From NCBI GenBank assembly GCA_020631675.1, contig JAHDGT010000269.1:1-6504 (forward strand): a stretch of DNA of 6,504 bases, given 5' to 3'. The notes below the pieces were generated by a model. The model was not told the DNA's origin, did not search any database, and worked only from the letters and a program-made list of their open reading frames with translations. Every line of letters starts with the position of its first letter. The first letter of the stretch is position 1. The translations under genes were made by a program, and so were the position numbers. This document shows positions 1 through 6,018 of this stretch, in pieces. Source of the DNA: Bacteroidota bacterium. Its GTDB lineage: Bacteria; Bacteroidota; Bacteroidia; Chitinophagales; UBA2359.

Positions 1-10
1 TACTCGCGCG

Positions 11-163
11 AGGGATAGGAGTGGAAATGAGGGGGCTAAGGAGCGCCCTGAGCGGCGGGCTAAAAAGGCGGCCCAGAGGTAGCCATTTTTAGCCCTGCCA
101 GCGAAGCAGCGAACAGCCCCCGAATTGGAACGGATAGCCCGGTGACCGCAGTGGAAAGCTGGC
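11..163 (+). repeat. GC-rich structured dispersed repeat, copy 1
   Basis: This stretch aligns along almost its whole length with the reverse complement of 5758-5909. Conserved blocks include agggataggag at the left, gagcggcgggct, a 19-nt core (67-85), agccctgccagcgaa, and ggatagccc near the right end. It folds well: gggctaaaaa (57-66) pairs perfectly with tttttagccc (86-95) around the 19-nt core, and gggggct (31-37) can pair with agccccc (115-121). No reading frame crosses it intact: frames 1, 2 and 3 meet stops at about 16, 80 and 88. I infer a non-autonomous structured element of REP or MITE type, or a structured RNA. No transposase or clear target duplication is visible. The outer limits are where similarity between the two copies fades, so they are approximate. 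Confidence 0.85.
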
Positions 164-170
164 GCTTTCT

Positions 171-205
171 TAGACCCGAGACATGAGACTCGAGACATGA
201 GATTT
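171..205. repeat. Degenerate heptanucleotide tandem repeat
   Basis: Five consecutive 7-nt units can be read as tagaccc, gagacat, gagactc, gagacat and gagattt. The core shows as a 14-nt period: cgagacatgaga occurs at 177-188 and again at 191-202. The array begins 8 nt beyond the end of structured repeat copy 1 and lies about 100 nt upstream of the prohibitin gene. Function is unknown. Slippage could change the copy number, but five imperfect units are a weak substrate for that. Confidence 0.7.
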
Positions 206-308
206 CTGCTGTATGCCGAATCTTTAGTCGTTGGCTTACGCCAGCTTTGCATTGCGGGCACGCGCCCTGATAACAATAAGATATTTAACAATTAAAATAT
301 AGAGAACT
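206..308. other. Non-coding leader region upstream of the prohibitin gene
   Basis: No gene is visible between the tandem repeat and the prohibitin start. A small hairpin is possible at 256-267 (gggc, loop acgc, gccc). The last 40 bases are AT-rich (aacaataagatatttaac and following), as expected for a promoter and leader in Bacteroidota. I found no exact TAnnTTTG box. The nearest is cagctttg around 242-249, one base off and without a clear partner, so I do not call a promoter. Confidence 0.4.
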
Positions 309-1124
309 ATGGACAAGAGAATTGCAAGGATCGCGGCGATCGCAATGATCGCTTTTTTCGCGATCGCGGTGCTAAGCAACAGCACTTTCCTGACGATCAA
401 GTCGGGGGAAAAAGGGGTGTTGTTTAAAAAATTTGGTGGGGGTTTACAGAAAGATCAGGTCTATGATCAGGGCTTTCATTTTGTTGCCCCTTGGAACACG
501 ATGTTCGTGTATGATGTACGGGTGCAAGAGGGTTTTGAGCAGATGAACGTACTTTCTAAGAACGGTCTGAACATTACTTGTGAGCTGAGTTACCGTTTTA
601 ACCCTATGCCGCAGCAGATCGGTTATCTGCATGATGAGGTGAGTAAGGATTATCAATCGCGGATCATTATTCCTGAGATCAGATCGGCCACTCGTGAGGT
701 GATCGGTAAGTATTTGCCGGAGGAATTGTATTCTAGTAAGCGAGAGAGCATACAGGATGAAATTTTCCAGCGGACTTCGGAAGCGGTTGGGAAAAAGTAT
801 TTGATTTTGGACGCAGTACTGATCAGAGAGGTGCAACTGCCTGAATCTTTACAGGCGGCGATCGAGAAGAAGTTGCAGCAGGAGCAGGAGTCTTTAGAGT
901 ATGAGTTCAAATTATCTAAGGCAGAGCAGGAAGCGGAACGTCAGCGGATCGAGGCGGAAGGTAAGGCGCAGGCGAACAAGATCATTAGTGAGAGTTTGAC
1001 GGAGAAGATCCTGAAAGAGAAGGGTATTGAAGCGACTAAAGCACTGGCGGAATCACCGAATGCGAAGGTGGTTGTAGTTGGTGGCGGCGGTGATGGCTTG
1101 CCTTTGATCTTGGGAAATAACTAG
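309..1124 (+). CDS. Prohibitin family protein (SPFH/Band 7 domain)
   Basis: The predicted 271-aa protein has the architecture and length of prohibitins: an N-terminal membrane anchor (residues about 5-24, IARIAAIAMIAFFAIAVLSN), an SPFH/Band 7 domain (about 26-190, with GEKGVLFKKFGG and DQGFHFVAPW), then a charged coiled coil (about 183-235, rich in E, K, Q and A, including EAERQRIEAEGKAQANKII). The glycine-rich tail VVVVGGGGDGLPLIL also resembles prohibitins. Such proteins form large ring- or cage-like assemblies on membranes, and bacterial members are linked to membrane microdomains or to membrane-protease control. The exact role here is not shown. The ATG at 309 is chosen because the anchor follows directly; the sequence ahead is A-rich without a strong Shine-Dalgarno. 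The gene is monocistronic, running into the terminator at 1160-1197. It contains unusually dense GATC and GCGATCGC sites near its start. Confidence 0.93.
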   Translation: MDKRIARIAAIAMIAFFAIAVLSNSTFLTIKSGEKGVLFKKFGGGLQKDQVYDQGFHFVAPWNTMFVYDVRVQEGFEQMNVLSKNGLNITCELSYRFNPMPQQIGYLHDEVSKDYQSRIIIPEIRSATREVIGKYLPEELYSSKRESIQDEIFQRTSEAVGKKYLILDAVLIREVQLPESLQAAIEKKLQQEQESLEYEFKLSKAEQEAERQRIEAEGKAQANKIISESLTEKILKEKGIEATKALAESPNAKVVVVGGGGDGLPLILGNN

Positions 1125-1159
1125 TGGATTGATTGAATCAATCGGTCAAATGTAAAAGT

Positions 1160-1197
1160 AAAAGGGGCACTGAGAAATGAATCTCGGTGCCCCTTTT
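1160..1197. terminator. Bidirectional hairpin terminator between convergent genes
   Basis: A 16-bp stem runs from 1160-1175 (aaaaggggcactgaga) to 1182-1197 (tctcggtgcccctttt), with one G-T pair and a 6-nt loop aatgaa. The GC-rich centre is flanked by A4 on the left and T4 on the right, so it can work as an intrinsic terminator for the prohibitin gene (+) and the MscS-type gene (-). On the minus strand the trailing sequence is ttttacttttac. A second, weaker inverted repeat (aagggt 1215-1220 with accctt 1234-1239) lies between it and the channel gene's stop codon. Confidence 0.88.
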
Positions 1198-1253
1198 GGT
1201 TTGCTGTACATCGAAAGGGTGAGCGATCAATGTACCCTTATTCTCTCTGTTTT

Positions 1254-2111
1254 TTATCCTTCTGGAAGGATTTCTATCGTCTCGCTGATCAGCTTACGGA
1301 TCGGGATGACCACATGTCTGTCGCCCGCATCAAGGGTGACCGAATTATTGTCTTTAGCTACGATACGTCCGGAAATGTCGTCAATGCGAATGATCTGCCC
1401 TACGGTGAATTTATCACGGCTGTACATGGCGGATAGCATATTTGCCATAAGGTCTTTAGAAGCGAAGCCGTAACCAATGGCAAAGGCGATCACGATCGCT
1501 CCTAGGGCGATGGTCACATTGTCATTGATCAGTTCTGTATTGATCCCTGTTTGGTTCAATGCGCTTACAGATACTAGGATCAGAATAAAGTAGTAGATGA
1601 AGGTGCTGATGAACTTGGCCGCTGGCAAACCCGTGGCGGATAGTGCGGCGTCGGCAACTCTGCGAATGATACCCGCAATGACCAGACCGGCTATAAAGAA
1701 GATAGCACCGCTTAGAAGTTTAGGCACATAACCTAAGACTTGCATGATACCACTCTTGATCGAATCAACGCCTAAGTACTCTGCCGATACGGTCAAGACG
1801 ACCAGCATCAGTAAGTAATAGATCAGCTTTCCGATGGCTTTGCTGAGGGTGATCTCCATATTACGGAAGGCGTCTACTTCCGTTTTCATGTAGTCTCCCA
1901 ATTTATCGGCACCAACTCCTTTAAGTACTCTTGCGAATACCATGCTGACGATCTTAGCCAGGATCCAGCCGACAATGAATATTATGATCGCGAAGATGAT
2001 ACGTGGTGCGAATTCCACGGTGGCATCTAGGATATTCTGTAAAATATCCATTAAGTCTGGAAGCTCTTTGGAAGCGCCGCTTTGCAGCATGAAGTTAATC
2101 ATCATCGTCAT
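1254..2111 (-). CDS. Small-conductance mechanosensitive channel family protein (MscS-like)
   Basis: The 285-aa protein has about five hydrophobic segments (residues roughly 36-60, 93-115, 132-152, 168-186 and 198-218). The last runs into an MscS-type pore-lining helix and hinge (AIGYGFASKDLMANMLSAMY, 211-230). A short MscS beta domain follows (TVGQIIRIDDISGRI to HVVIPIRKLISETIEI). The earlier segments resemble the conserved TM-helix repeats found in this class of Bacteroidota channels. The protein ends right after the beta domain, so the C-terminal alpha/beta vestibule of E. coli MscS is absent. The likely role is an inner-membrane channel that releases solutes on osmotic downshock; ion selectivity cannot be read. 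The ATG at 2111 lies inside the 3' end of the upstream small gene, which suggests translational coupling; ATGs at codons 3 and 4 are alternatives. Its 3' end faces the shared terminator. Confidence 0.92.
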   Translation of the reverse strand: MTMMINFMLQSGASKELPDLMDILQNILDATVEFAPRIIFAIIIFIVGWILAKIVSMVFARVLKGVGADKLGDYMKTEVDAFRNMEITLSKAIGKLIYYLLMLVVLTVSAEYLGVDSIKSGIMQVLGYVPKLLSGAIFFIAGLVIAGIIRRVADAALSATGLPAAKFISTFIYYFILILVSVSALNQTGINTELINDNVTIALGAIVIAFAIGYGFASKDLMANMLSAMYSRDKFTVGQIIRIDDISGRIVAKDNNSVTLDAGDRHVVIPIRKLISETIEILPEG

Positions 2112-2343
2112 TCTTATCGTTTAGCGTATTTGGGGGATTTTCATTACTGTTCGTAATCGACTGGTTTCCTTCATCTGAGCCTAGAGAACCCATGAGTGCG
2201 CGAAACATGCCTCCTACGTATAGATCAACGACACTGAACATCGCGGTGATCGCATAATAGGTGCCCATTACCTTGGTACGCAAAGACTCGGGCAACTGAT
2301 GCTCTTCTTGATTATGATCGTCTAAATGTTCGAAATTACTCAC
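2095..2343 (-). CDS. Small hypothetical protein with one hydrophobic segment and acidic tail
   Basis: I do not recognise this gene. From a GTG at 2343 it encodes 82 aa starting (M)SNFEHLDDHNQEEHQLPESL, followed by one hydrophobic or amphipathic stretch (about residues 27-54, MGTYYAITAMFSVVDLYVGGMFRALMG read in parts) and a polar Asn/Ser-rich tail ending in DKNDDDD. The frame stays open to a TTG at 2391 (98 aa), and another GTG lies at 2352; no ATG is available except internally. I prefer 2343 because the residues encoded upstream (hydrophobic GIIIVYI) look unlike an N-terminus, but this is uncertain. Its stop overlaps the MscS-like gene by 17 nt, implying co-transcription and perhaps coupled translation. 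It may be a membrane-associated partner of the channel, which is inference from context only. Confidence 0.6.
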   Translation of the reverse strand: MSNFEHLDDHNQEEHQLPESLRTKVMGTYYAITAMFSVVDLYVGGMFRALMGSLGSDEGNQSITNSNENPPNTLNDKNDDDD

Positions 2344-2503
2344 TATGTACACTATTATTATACCTCTATTGGAGAGGCCCGGTAAGGTCAATAAGAAAAA
2401 AGGAGGCAGTAGAATTAGTTCGGGAAGTACAACTTAGCACGGGATATGCTTGGACTTTCTGACGATCCTGAAATTTAATCGTCACTAGCTTTTTTATATT
2501 TAT

Positions 2504-2532
2504 CAAAAAAATGGCCAAGCAGTAAAGCTTGA
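2504..2532 (-). terminator. Probable intrinsic terminator of the ECF sigma gene
   Basis: Read on the minus strand just past the sigma gene's stop codon, CAAGC (2531-2527), a 6-nt loop and GCTTG (2520-2516) form a short stem, followed by gcca and seven Ts (2511-2505). The stem has only five Watson-Crick pairs, so it may be a weak terminator, but the position and U-tract fit. Confidence 0.5.
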
Positions 2533-2536
2533 TGAT

Positions 2537-3139
2537 TTAATAGTGAACCGGATATTGCTCCGCATGCAAGCGTCGTACTTTCTCTTTAGCTCGTTTAATT
2601 CTCATCTTAACCGCACTTTCTGAAATACTTAAAACATCTTGTATTTCTTTGATGCTGAGATTGTCTTGGTATTTCATCAAGAGGATCATTTTCTCCTCCA
2701 CCTTTACTTTCTCCAGTAAATTTTTCAATTGACCAGAAGCAATTTCGATAAAATCGTCAATACCATCTTCTTCCAGATCTTTTATAAGATTGGGGTTTTC
2801 CTCGACCGACATGGTGCGCATCTTTTTGCTTTTACGCAGATAGTCGATACAGAAATTATAGGTGATCGAGTAAAGCCAAGTGGAAAACTTAGACTTTTGT
2901 TTGAATGAACCGAGGTTCATGTACATCTTAATAAATATATCGTGGGTAAGATCTTCAGCAGTGCTGGAGTCTTTTACAAAGGAGATACATTTCCGGTACA
3001 CCTTATGCGCATAGCGATCGTACAATACGTTCACCATATCAGCGCTCTGTGTGCGCACGATCTGCTCTACGACCTCCTCATCAGAGATAGTTATCTTCTT
3101 GTTGGGCTGTACGTTGAACGTGAGCAGTAAAATCTGCAT
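2537..3139 (-). CDS. RNA polymerase sigma factor, ECF (sigma-70) family
   Basis: From the ATG at 3139 the protein is 200 aa, a usual ECF length. Region sigma-2 spans about residues 36-106 (LYDRYAHKVYRKCISFVKD, AEDLTHDIFIKMY, KFSTWLYSITYNFCIDYLRK), and contacts core polymerase and the -10 promoter element. A variable acidic linker follows (about 112-138). Region sigma-4 is at about 140-192, with a helix-turn-helix (LSIKEIQDVLSISESAVKMRIKRAKEKVRRL) for the -35 element. The frame extends to a TTG at 3184 (215 aa), but the extra residues do not look conserved and no ribosome binding site supports them. No anti-sigma factor or TonB/SusCD-type genes lie next to it, so its signal and targets are unknown. 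A hairpin with a T-tract follows the stop codon. The 231-nt AT-rich gap upstream presumably carries its promoter. Confidence 0.93.
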   Translation of the reverse strand: MQILLLTFNVQPNKKITISDEEVVEQIVRTQSADMVNVLYDRYAHKVYRKCISFVKDSSTAEDLTHDIFIKMYMNLGSFKQKSKFSTWLYSITYNFCIDYLRKSKKMRTMSVEENPNLIKDLEEDGIDDFIEIASGQLKNLLEKVKVEEKMILLMKYQDNLSIKEIQDVLSISESAVKMRIKRAKEKVRRLHAEQYPVHY

Positions 3140-3184
3140 AAAGGGGTAACGATTATTGAGCGATTGTTTGTACAAGTAAGACAA

Positions 3185-3415
3185 GGAAAGTAATTGACTG
3201 ATGTATGTATACGATTTACTTATTGAAATGTTGCACTATAAATGGCACACTATCGATAACAAGATACGGCAAAGTATTTTAACTGAATCATTTTCAAGTA
3301 GTAACAATAAGCTACTAGCTGTTAATTTTTTTAAAAACGCTTTACCACAGGAGGCGATGCTATTTTATCCTCTTTGCAAAATTAGAAAACAATTCGTTTC
3401 GCAGATGGATTAAGA
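3185..3415. other. AT-rich intergenic region upstream of the sigma gene
   Basis: This gap separates two minus-strand genes and is clearly richer in A and T than the neighbouring genes. A sequence caaaatta at 3377-3384 reads TAATTTTG on the minus strand, an exact TAnnTTTG match, but it lies about 240 nt from the sigma start and has no TTG at the proper upstream distance. No hairpin terminator for the preceding membrane-protein gene is apparent. A plus-strand frame of 70 codons (ATG 3201 to 3413) fills the gap, but its product resembles nothing I know and is probably chance. Confidence 0.45.
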
Positions 3416-4636
3416 CTAGGACGGCAAAGCACTACCCGCATCTTTTTTAAAAGGTCTATTCTTCAACTTCTTATTAGAAGAGTCAGCCTCAGATTCCGAC
3501 ATCGATTCTAACTCGGCTTGTACCTCTTCTGTTTTTGTATTGCCGAATACCCGTCTCATCCAAGCAGGCATTACGAACAGTCCCAGAATAAGGAAAGGCA
3601 CATAAGAGATCAGTCGCCAAATGGGTATGATCACCGCTTGCAATCCTTTATCCGCCACACCTCCGCCCTGTGCGAAGAAATCATTCAACAGCGGTCCGAA
3701 AGTCAGCTCAGCCACGCCACTGCCACCAGGTGTGGGCGCGAGTATCATCATAATGTAGATGATCAGCTGCCTGCCGAATAGCAGCAAGTGATCACCGATA
3801 CTCATAAACGCCAGCATCACGAAATTCAAGACCAAGAAGCGAGTTCCCCAATTCACGATAGTGGTTATGATACCTACTGCCCAAAACTGTCGTCCTTTCT
3901 TACGTAACTCTTTGGATGCGATGATCATCTCATCCCCCGTTTTCATCGCTCCTTCTTTAAATCTTCTGAGCAGAGGCAGCTTGGTCGTTCGCACCATCAA
4001 CCATTTCAAGCTACGCGGATTAACGAATAGTCCGTAGCCGATCATGATCGTATACACTACCATGAAAACATAGGCCATGACAAAAGGCAGGATCAATGCC
4101 AGTGCGCCCGAACTATAGGCATAGCCCGCCAATGCCGGATGCAGTAAGCCATTACCCAGCCACATCCACAAGAAGGGGATGCCGAGCAGAAAGAAGCAAC
4201 CATCTAAAAAAATCGTGAATAGCACAACGGCGATCGTCTCGCCGGCTCTTATTTTTTCCTTAGTGATCAGGAAAAGTGCCACGGCGGTTCCTCCTACGGT
4301 AGAAGGCGTGACCGCAGAACCAAACTCCCACAAAGAAATCAATTGGAAAGACTGCCACCAACTCAATTTATGGTCTAGCAGAACTTTAAGGCGGGTCATT
4401 AGCGCATAGTGTCTGACCACCATCAATAAAGCAGCTATGATCAGACAGACCAAGGACATCCAACCCCAATCAATAGATTGTAGGCTGTTGATGTCAAAAT
4501 CTTTGATCATTAAGAAGATCAACACCCCTAAGCTGATCATCACAGGAAGGATGATCTTATTCGAGTCGAGGTTTTGAAGCACGCTGCCCGAAGAAGTGGA
4601 AGAAGATGTACTCGGACTATTGTTCTCTGCTGACAA
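3416..4636 (-). CDS. Lysylphosphatidylglycerol synthase TM region / flippase-like (YbhN, UPF0104-type) membrane protein
   Basis: This 406-aa multi-pass protein has about eight hydrophobic segments and two hallmark motifs of the LPG_synthase_TM family: WEFGSAVTPSTVGGTAVALFL (from about residue 103) and APTPGGSGVAELTF (about 300-313). The related N-terminal domain of MprF moves aminoacylated lipids. Stand-alone members such as YbhN and AglD-type proteins are thought to handle lipids or polyprenyl-linked glycans, but the substrate is unknown. There is no C-terminal lysyl-transferase domain, so this is not a full MprF. The N-terminus is a Ser/Thr-rich cytosolic-looking stretch (residues 1-20) before the first membrane segment, and the C-terminal 45 residues are polar and charged. 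No in-frame ATG precedes the first membrane segment. The start is a TTG at 4636 just after an in-frame stop; a GTG at 4582 is the alternative. It lies downstream of scpA with a 136-nt gap. Confidence 0.88.
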   Translation of the reverse strand: MSAENNSPSTSSSTSSGSVLQNLDSNKIILPVMISLGVLIFLMIKDFDINSLQSIDWGWMSLVCLIIAALLMVVRHYALMTRLKVLLDHKLSWWQSFQLISLWEFGSAVTPSTVGGTAVALFLITKEKIRAGETIAVVLFTIFLDGCFFLLGIPFLWMWLGNGLLHPALAGYAYSSGALALILPFVMAYVFMVVYTIMIGYGLFVNPRSLKWLMVRTTKLPLLRRFKEGAMKTGDEMIIASKELRKKGRQFWAVGIITTIVNWGTRFLVLNFVMLAFMSIGDHLLLFGRQLIIYIMMILAPTPGGSGVAELTFGPLLNDFFAQGGGVADKGLQAVIIPIWRLISYVPFLILGLFVMPAWMRRVFGNTKTEEVQAELESMSESEADSSNKKLKNRPFKKDAGSALPS

Positions 4637-4695
4637 AACGAATTAGCTTTAATCGCGTAGCCGCTGGCTGCGAGCGGGTATGAGTGATACAGTAC

Positions 4696-4730
4696 TTAGT
4701 TAGTAAGTAGTAGGTAGTATAACTAACTAA
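4696..4730. repeat. Intergenic inverted repeat with TAGT-type units
   Basis: ttagttagt (4696-4704) and actaactaa (4722-4730) are perfect 9-nt inverted copies around a 17-nt spacer that itself carries gtagtaggtagta. It lies in the 136-nt gap between scpA and the YbhN-like gene, both transcribed from the minus strand. A weaker hairpin (ttgtt 4740-4744 with aacaa 4748-4752, flanked by ggc/gcc) lies between it and the scpA stop. No T-tract follows either one, so a terminator role is unproven. An operator for a dimeric regulator or an RNA attenuator are alternatives. Confidence 0.5.
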
Positions 4731-4772
4731 AGGGGCTCTTTGTTTAGAACAAGCCAAGCATATTAGAAACAC

Positions 4773-5570
4773 CTAGGCAGCTGCCTGAATGGTATCGGTG
4801 CTTTCAGGAGAGCTGTCGTTCAACAAGAATAACCAGAAGTTGTTCAAGCCCATGCCCAAACGTACACCCACTTGCCCCTCTTGGATCAACTCCAAGATCG
4901 ATAAAAAGCGATATAAAGCCCATACCCTGTTCGTACAGTCGCTGAATACTTCATTAAAATAGCACTCTCCGTTCGAGTGAATTTTCAGCACGGACTTCAA
5001 ACCTGATTTCTCACCAGAAATGGTGTACGGGTATTTAACCACTTCAAAACGCTGTTGGTTCTTCTCTTCCTGAAATCTATTCAGCACCTTGTGAAAAACC
5101 TTCATCAGCTTATACAAGTCCAAAGATCGCAATTCTCGCTCATCCGCGAAAGCATTACTGATCTTGCGCAGCTCTTTATCCAGGTTTCCTCTTGCGAAAC
5201 GCAAGGTGCGCTCATGCTCTAAGGCTTGCATATCCGCCTGTACCTCTTTAAAACGTTTGTACTCGATCAAACGTTGCACCAGTGCCGCTCTCGGATCAAT
5301 TTCCTCTCCTTCTTCGTTCAGTTCTTTTCTCGGCAGCAGCATCTTCGCTTTGATCCGCATCAGTGTGGCGGCCACCAACATGAATTCACTCGCCAACTCA
5401 ATATTCAGTCGCTCCATCTCCCTGATGTACTCCAAAAAATCATTCGTCAGCTTGGCAATGGCAATATCGTGAATATCCAATTCGTCGCGTTCAATAAAGA
5501 ACAACAGCAGGTCAAAAGGACCCTCAAATTGCGGTAAAGTAACCTGATATGTATTCGTCTTAACAGCCAT
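4773..5570 (-). CDS. Segregation and condensation protein A (ScpA, kleisin)
   Basis: The 265-aa product carries the typical ScpA N-terminal region (YQVTLPQFEGPFDLLLFFIE, residues 8-27; LDIHDIAIAKLTNDFLEYI) and the following ELASEFMLVAATLMRIKAKMLLPR (58-81). This part binds the neck of the SMC ATPase. A charged central region (about 90-180) follows, expected to contact ScpB. The C-terminal winged-helix part (about 195-250, ending NRVWALYRFLSILELIQEGQVG and onward) should bind the SMC head. With SMC and ScpB it forms the condensin-like complex that compacts and separates newly replicated chromosomes. No scpB or smc gene is in the window. The ATG at 5570 is chosen; the frame opens at a TTG at 5579, only three codons earlier. 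A TATATTTG box lies about 35 nt upstream, so the gene probably starts its own transcript. Confidence 0.96.
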   Translation of the reverse strand: MAVKTNTYQVTLPQFEGPFDLLLFFIERDELDIHDIAIAKLTNDFLEYIREMERLNIELASEFMLVAATLMRIKAKMLLPRKELNEEGEEIDPRAALVQRLIEYKRFKEVQADMQALEHERTLRFARGNLDKELRKISNAFADERELRSLDLYKLMKVFHKVLNRFQEEKNQQRFEVVKYPYTISGEKSGLKSVLKIHSNGECYFNEVFSDCTNRVWALYRFLSILELIQEGQVGVRLGMGLNNFWLFLLNDSSPESTDTIQAAA

Positions 5571-5605
5571 AAAGCGCAAGTATTAAAAAGCGACTTATAA
5601 AGGCC

Positions 5606-5613
5606 CAAATATA
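5606..5613 (-). promoter_or_regulatory. Candidate Bacteroidota -7 box for scpA
   Basis: On the minus strand this reads TATATTTG, an exact match to the Bacteroidota TAnnTTTG promoter element. It sits 36 nt from the scpA ATG, giving a short leader. I did not find a TTG/TTTG -33 element at the usual spacing, so the call rests on one box and its position. Confidence 0.45.
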
Positions 5614-5757
5614 CGAAAATCAGCGCGTAATATGCGCGTGTTTTACCTTAAATATCAAAAAAAGCAGGGGTCATCCACGCAATGAAAAGGCATAAAAGTC
5701 TAGCACTCAAACAGATGTGTTCTAGCAGTTAAAGTCCTAGCTGATCCAAAAACAATT

Positions 5758-5909
5758 GCCAGCCTTTTCACTGCGTGGTCGGGCTATCCACTAAATTCGG
5801 CAGCCCCCAATGCTTTTCGCTGGCAGGGCTGGCGGTGGCTACCTCTGGGCCGCCCCGCCAGCCCGCCGCTCAATAGCATTGGGGGCTACCTCATACCGCT
5901 CCTATCCCT
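5758..5909 (-). repeat. GC-rich structured dispersed repeat, copy 2 (inverted)
   Basis: Read on the minus strand, this matches 11-163 in order: agggataggag, atgagg, gagcggcgggct, the 19-nt core (5836-5854, identical to copy 1), agccctgccagcgaa, then ggatagccc. It folds more strongly than copy 1. gggctggcgg (5826-5835) pairs with ccgccagccc (5855-5864), and agcccccaatgct (5802-5814) pairs perfectly with agcattgggggct (5875-5887). It lies in the gap between scpA and the rhodanese gene, ending 27 nt before the latter's candidate promoter. An open frame on the plus strand (5810-6022) crosses it, but the product (AGRAGGGYLWAAPPARR) is just the translated repeat. Confidence 0.87.
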
Positions 5910-5936
5910 TGCCTATGAACATTGGTGAGTATTCAC

Positions 5937-5964
5937 TTGTTTTCTTACACAATCCTTACCTTAG
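5937..5964 (+). promoter_or_regulatory. Candidate Bacteroidota promoter for the rhodanese gene
   Basis: TTG (5937-5939) and TACCTTAG (5957-5964) are 17 nt apart, within the range expected for Bacteroidota -33 and -7 elements. The -7 box differs from TAnnTTTG at one position. Transcription would begin near 5971, giving a leader of about 48 nt before the ATG at 6019. Confidence 0.45.
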
Positions 5965-6018
5965 CAAATCAAGGTATTCCCCTCGAACCTTCTCAGAACG
6001 AAAAGTCCATAAACCGCT

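Noticed and set aside
2..82. Possible 3' end of a gene entering from the left edge (frame 2)
   Set aside because: The open stretch is the translated structured repeat (Arg/Ala/Glu-rich), and no independent coding evidence is present within the window.
444..910. Minus-strand frames inside the prohibitin gene
   Set aside because: They lie opposite a well-supported SPFH coding sequence, and their products are low-quality and unrecognisable.
1177..1473. Plus-strand frames at the 3' end of the MscS-like gene
   Set aside because: They overlap the terminator hairpin and the reverse of a well-supported channel gene; the products look like antisense shadows.
3201..3413. 70-codon plus-strand reading frame in the AT-rich gap
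   Set aside because: It has an ATG start but no recognisable domain and no supporting ribosome binding site, and it lies in an AT-rich gap between two minus-strand genes. Chance is the simplest explanation.
5164..5537. Two plus-strand frames of about 100 codons inside scpA
   Set aside because: They are antisense to the most conserved part of ScpA and have no recognisable domain.
5700..5725. Imperfect inverted repeat ctagcac / gtgttctag
   Set aside because: The stem is short and bulged and there is no T-tract or promoter context, so it is not distinguishable from chance.
11..5909. The two inverted repeat copies as ends of one composite transposon
   Set aside because: The copies are about 5.6 kb apart and flank core genes such as scpA. 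No transposase lies between them and no target duplication is visible. Independent dispersed copies are more likely.
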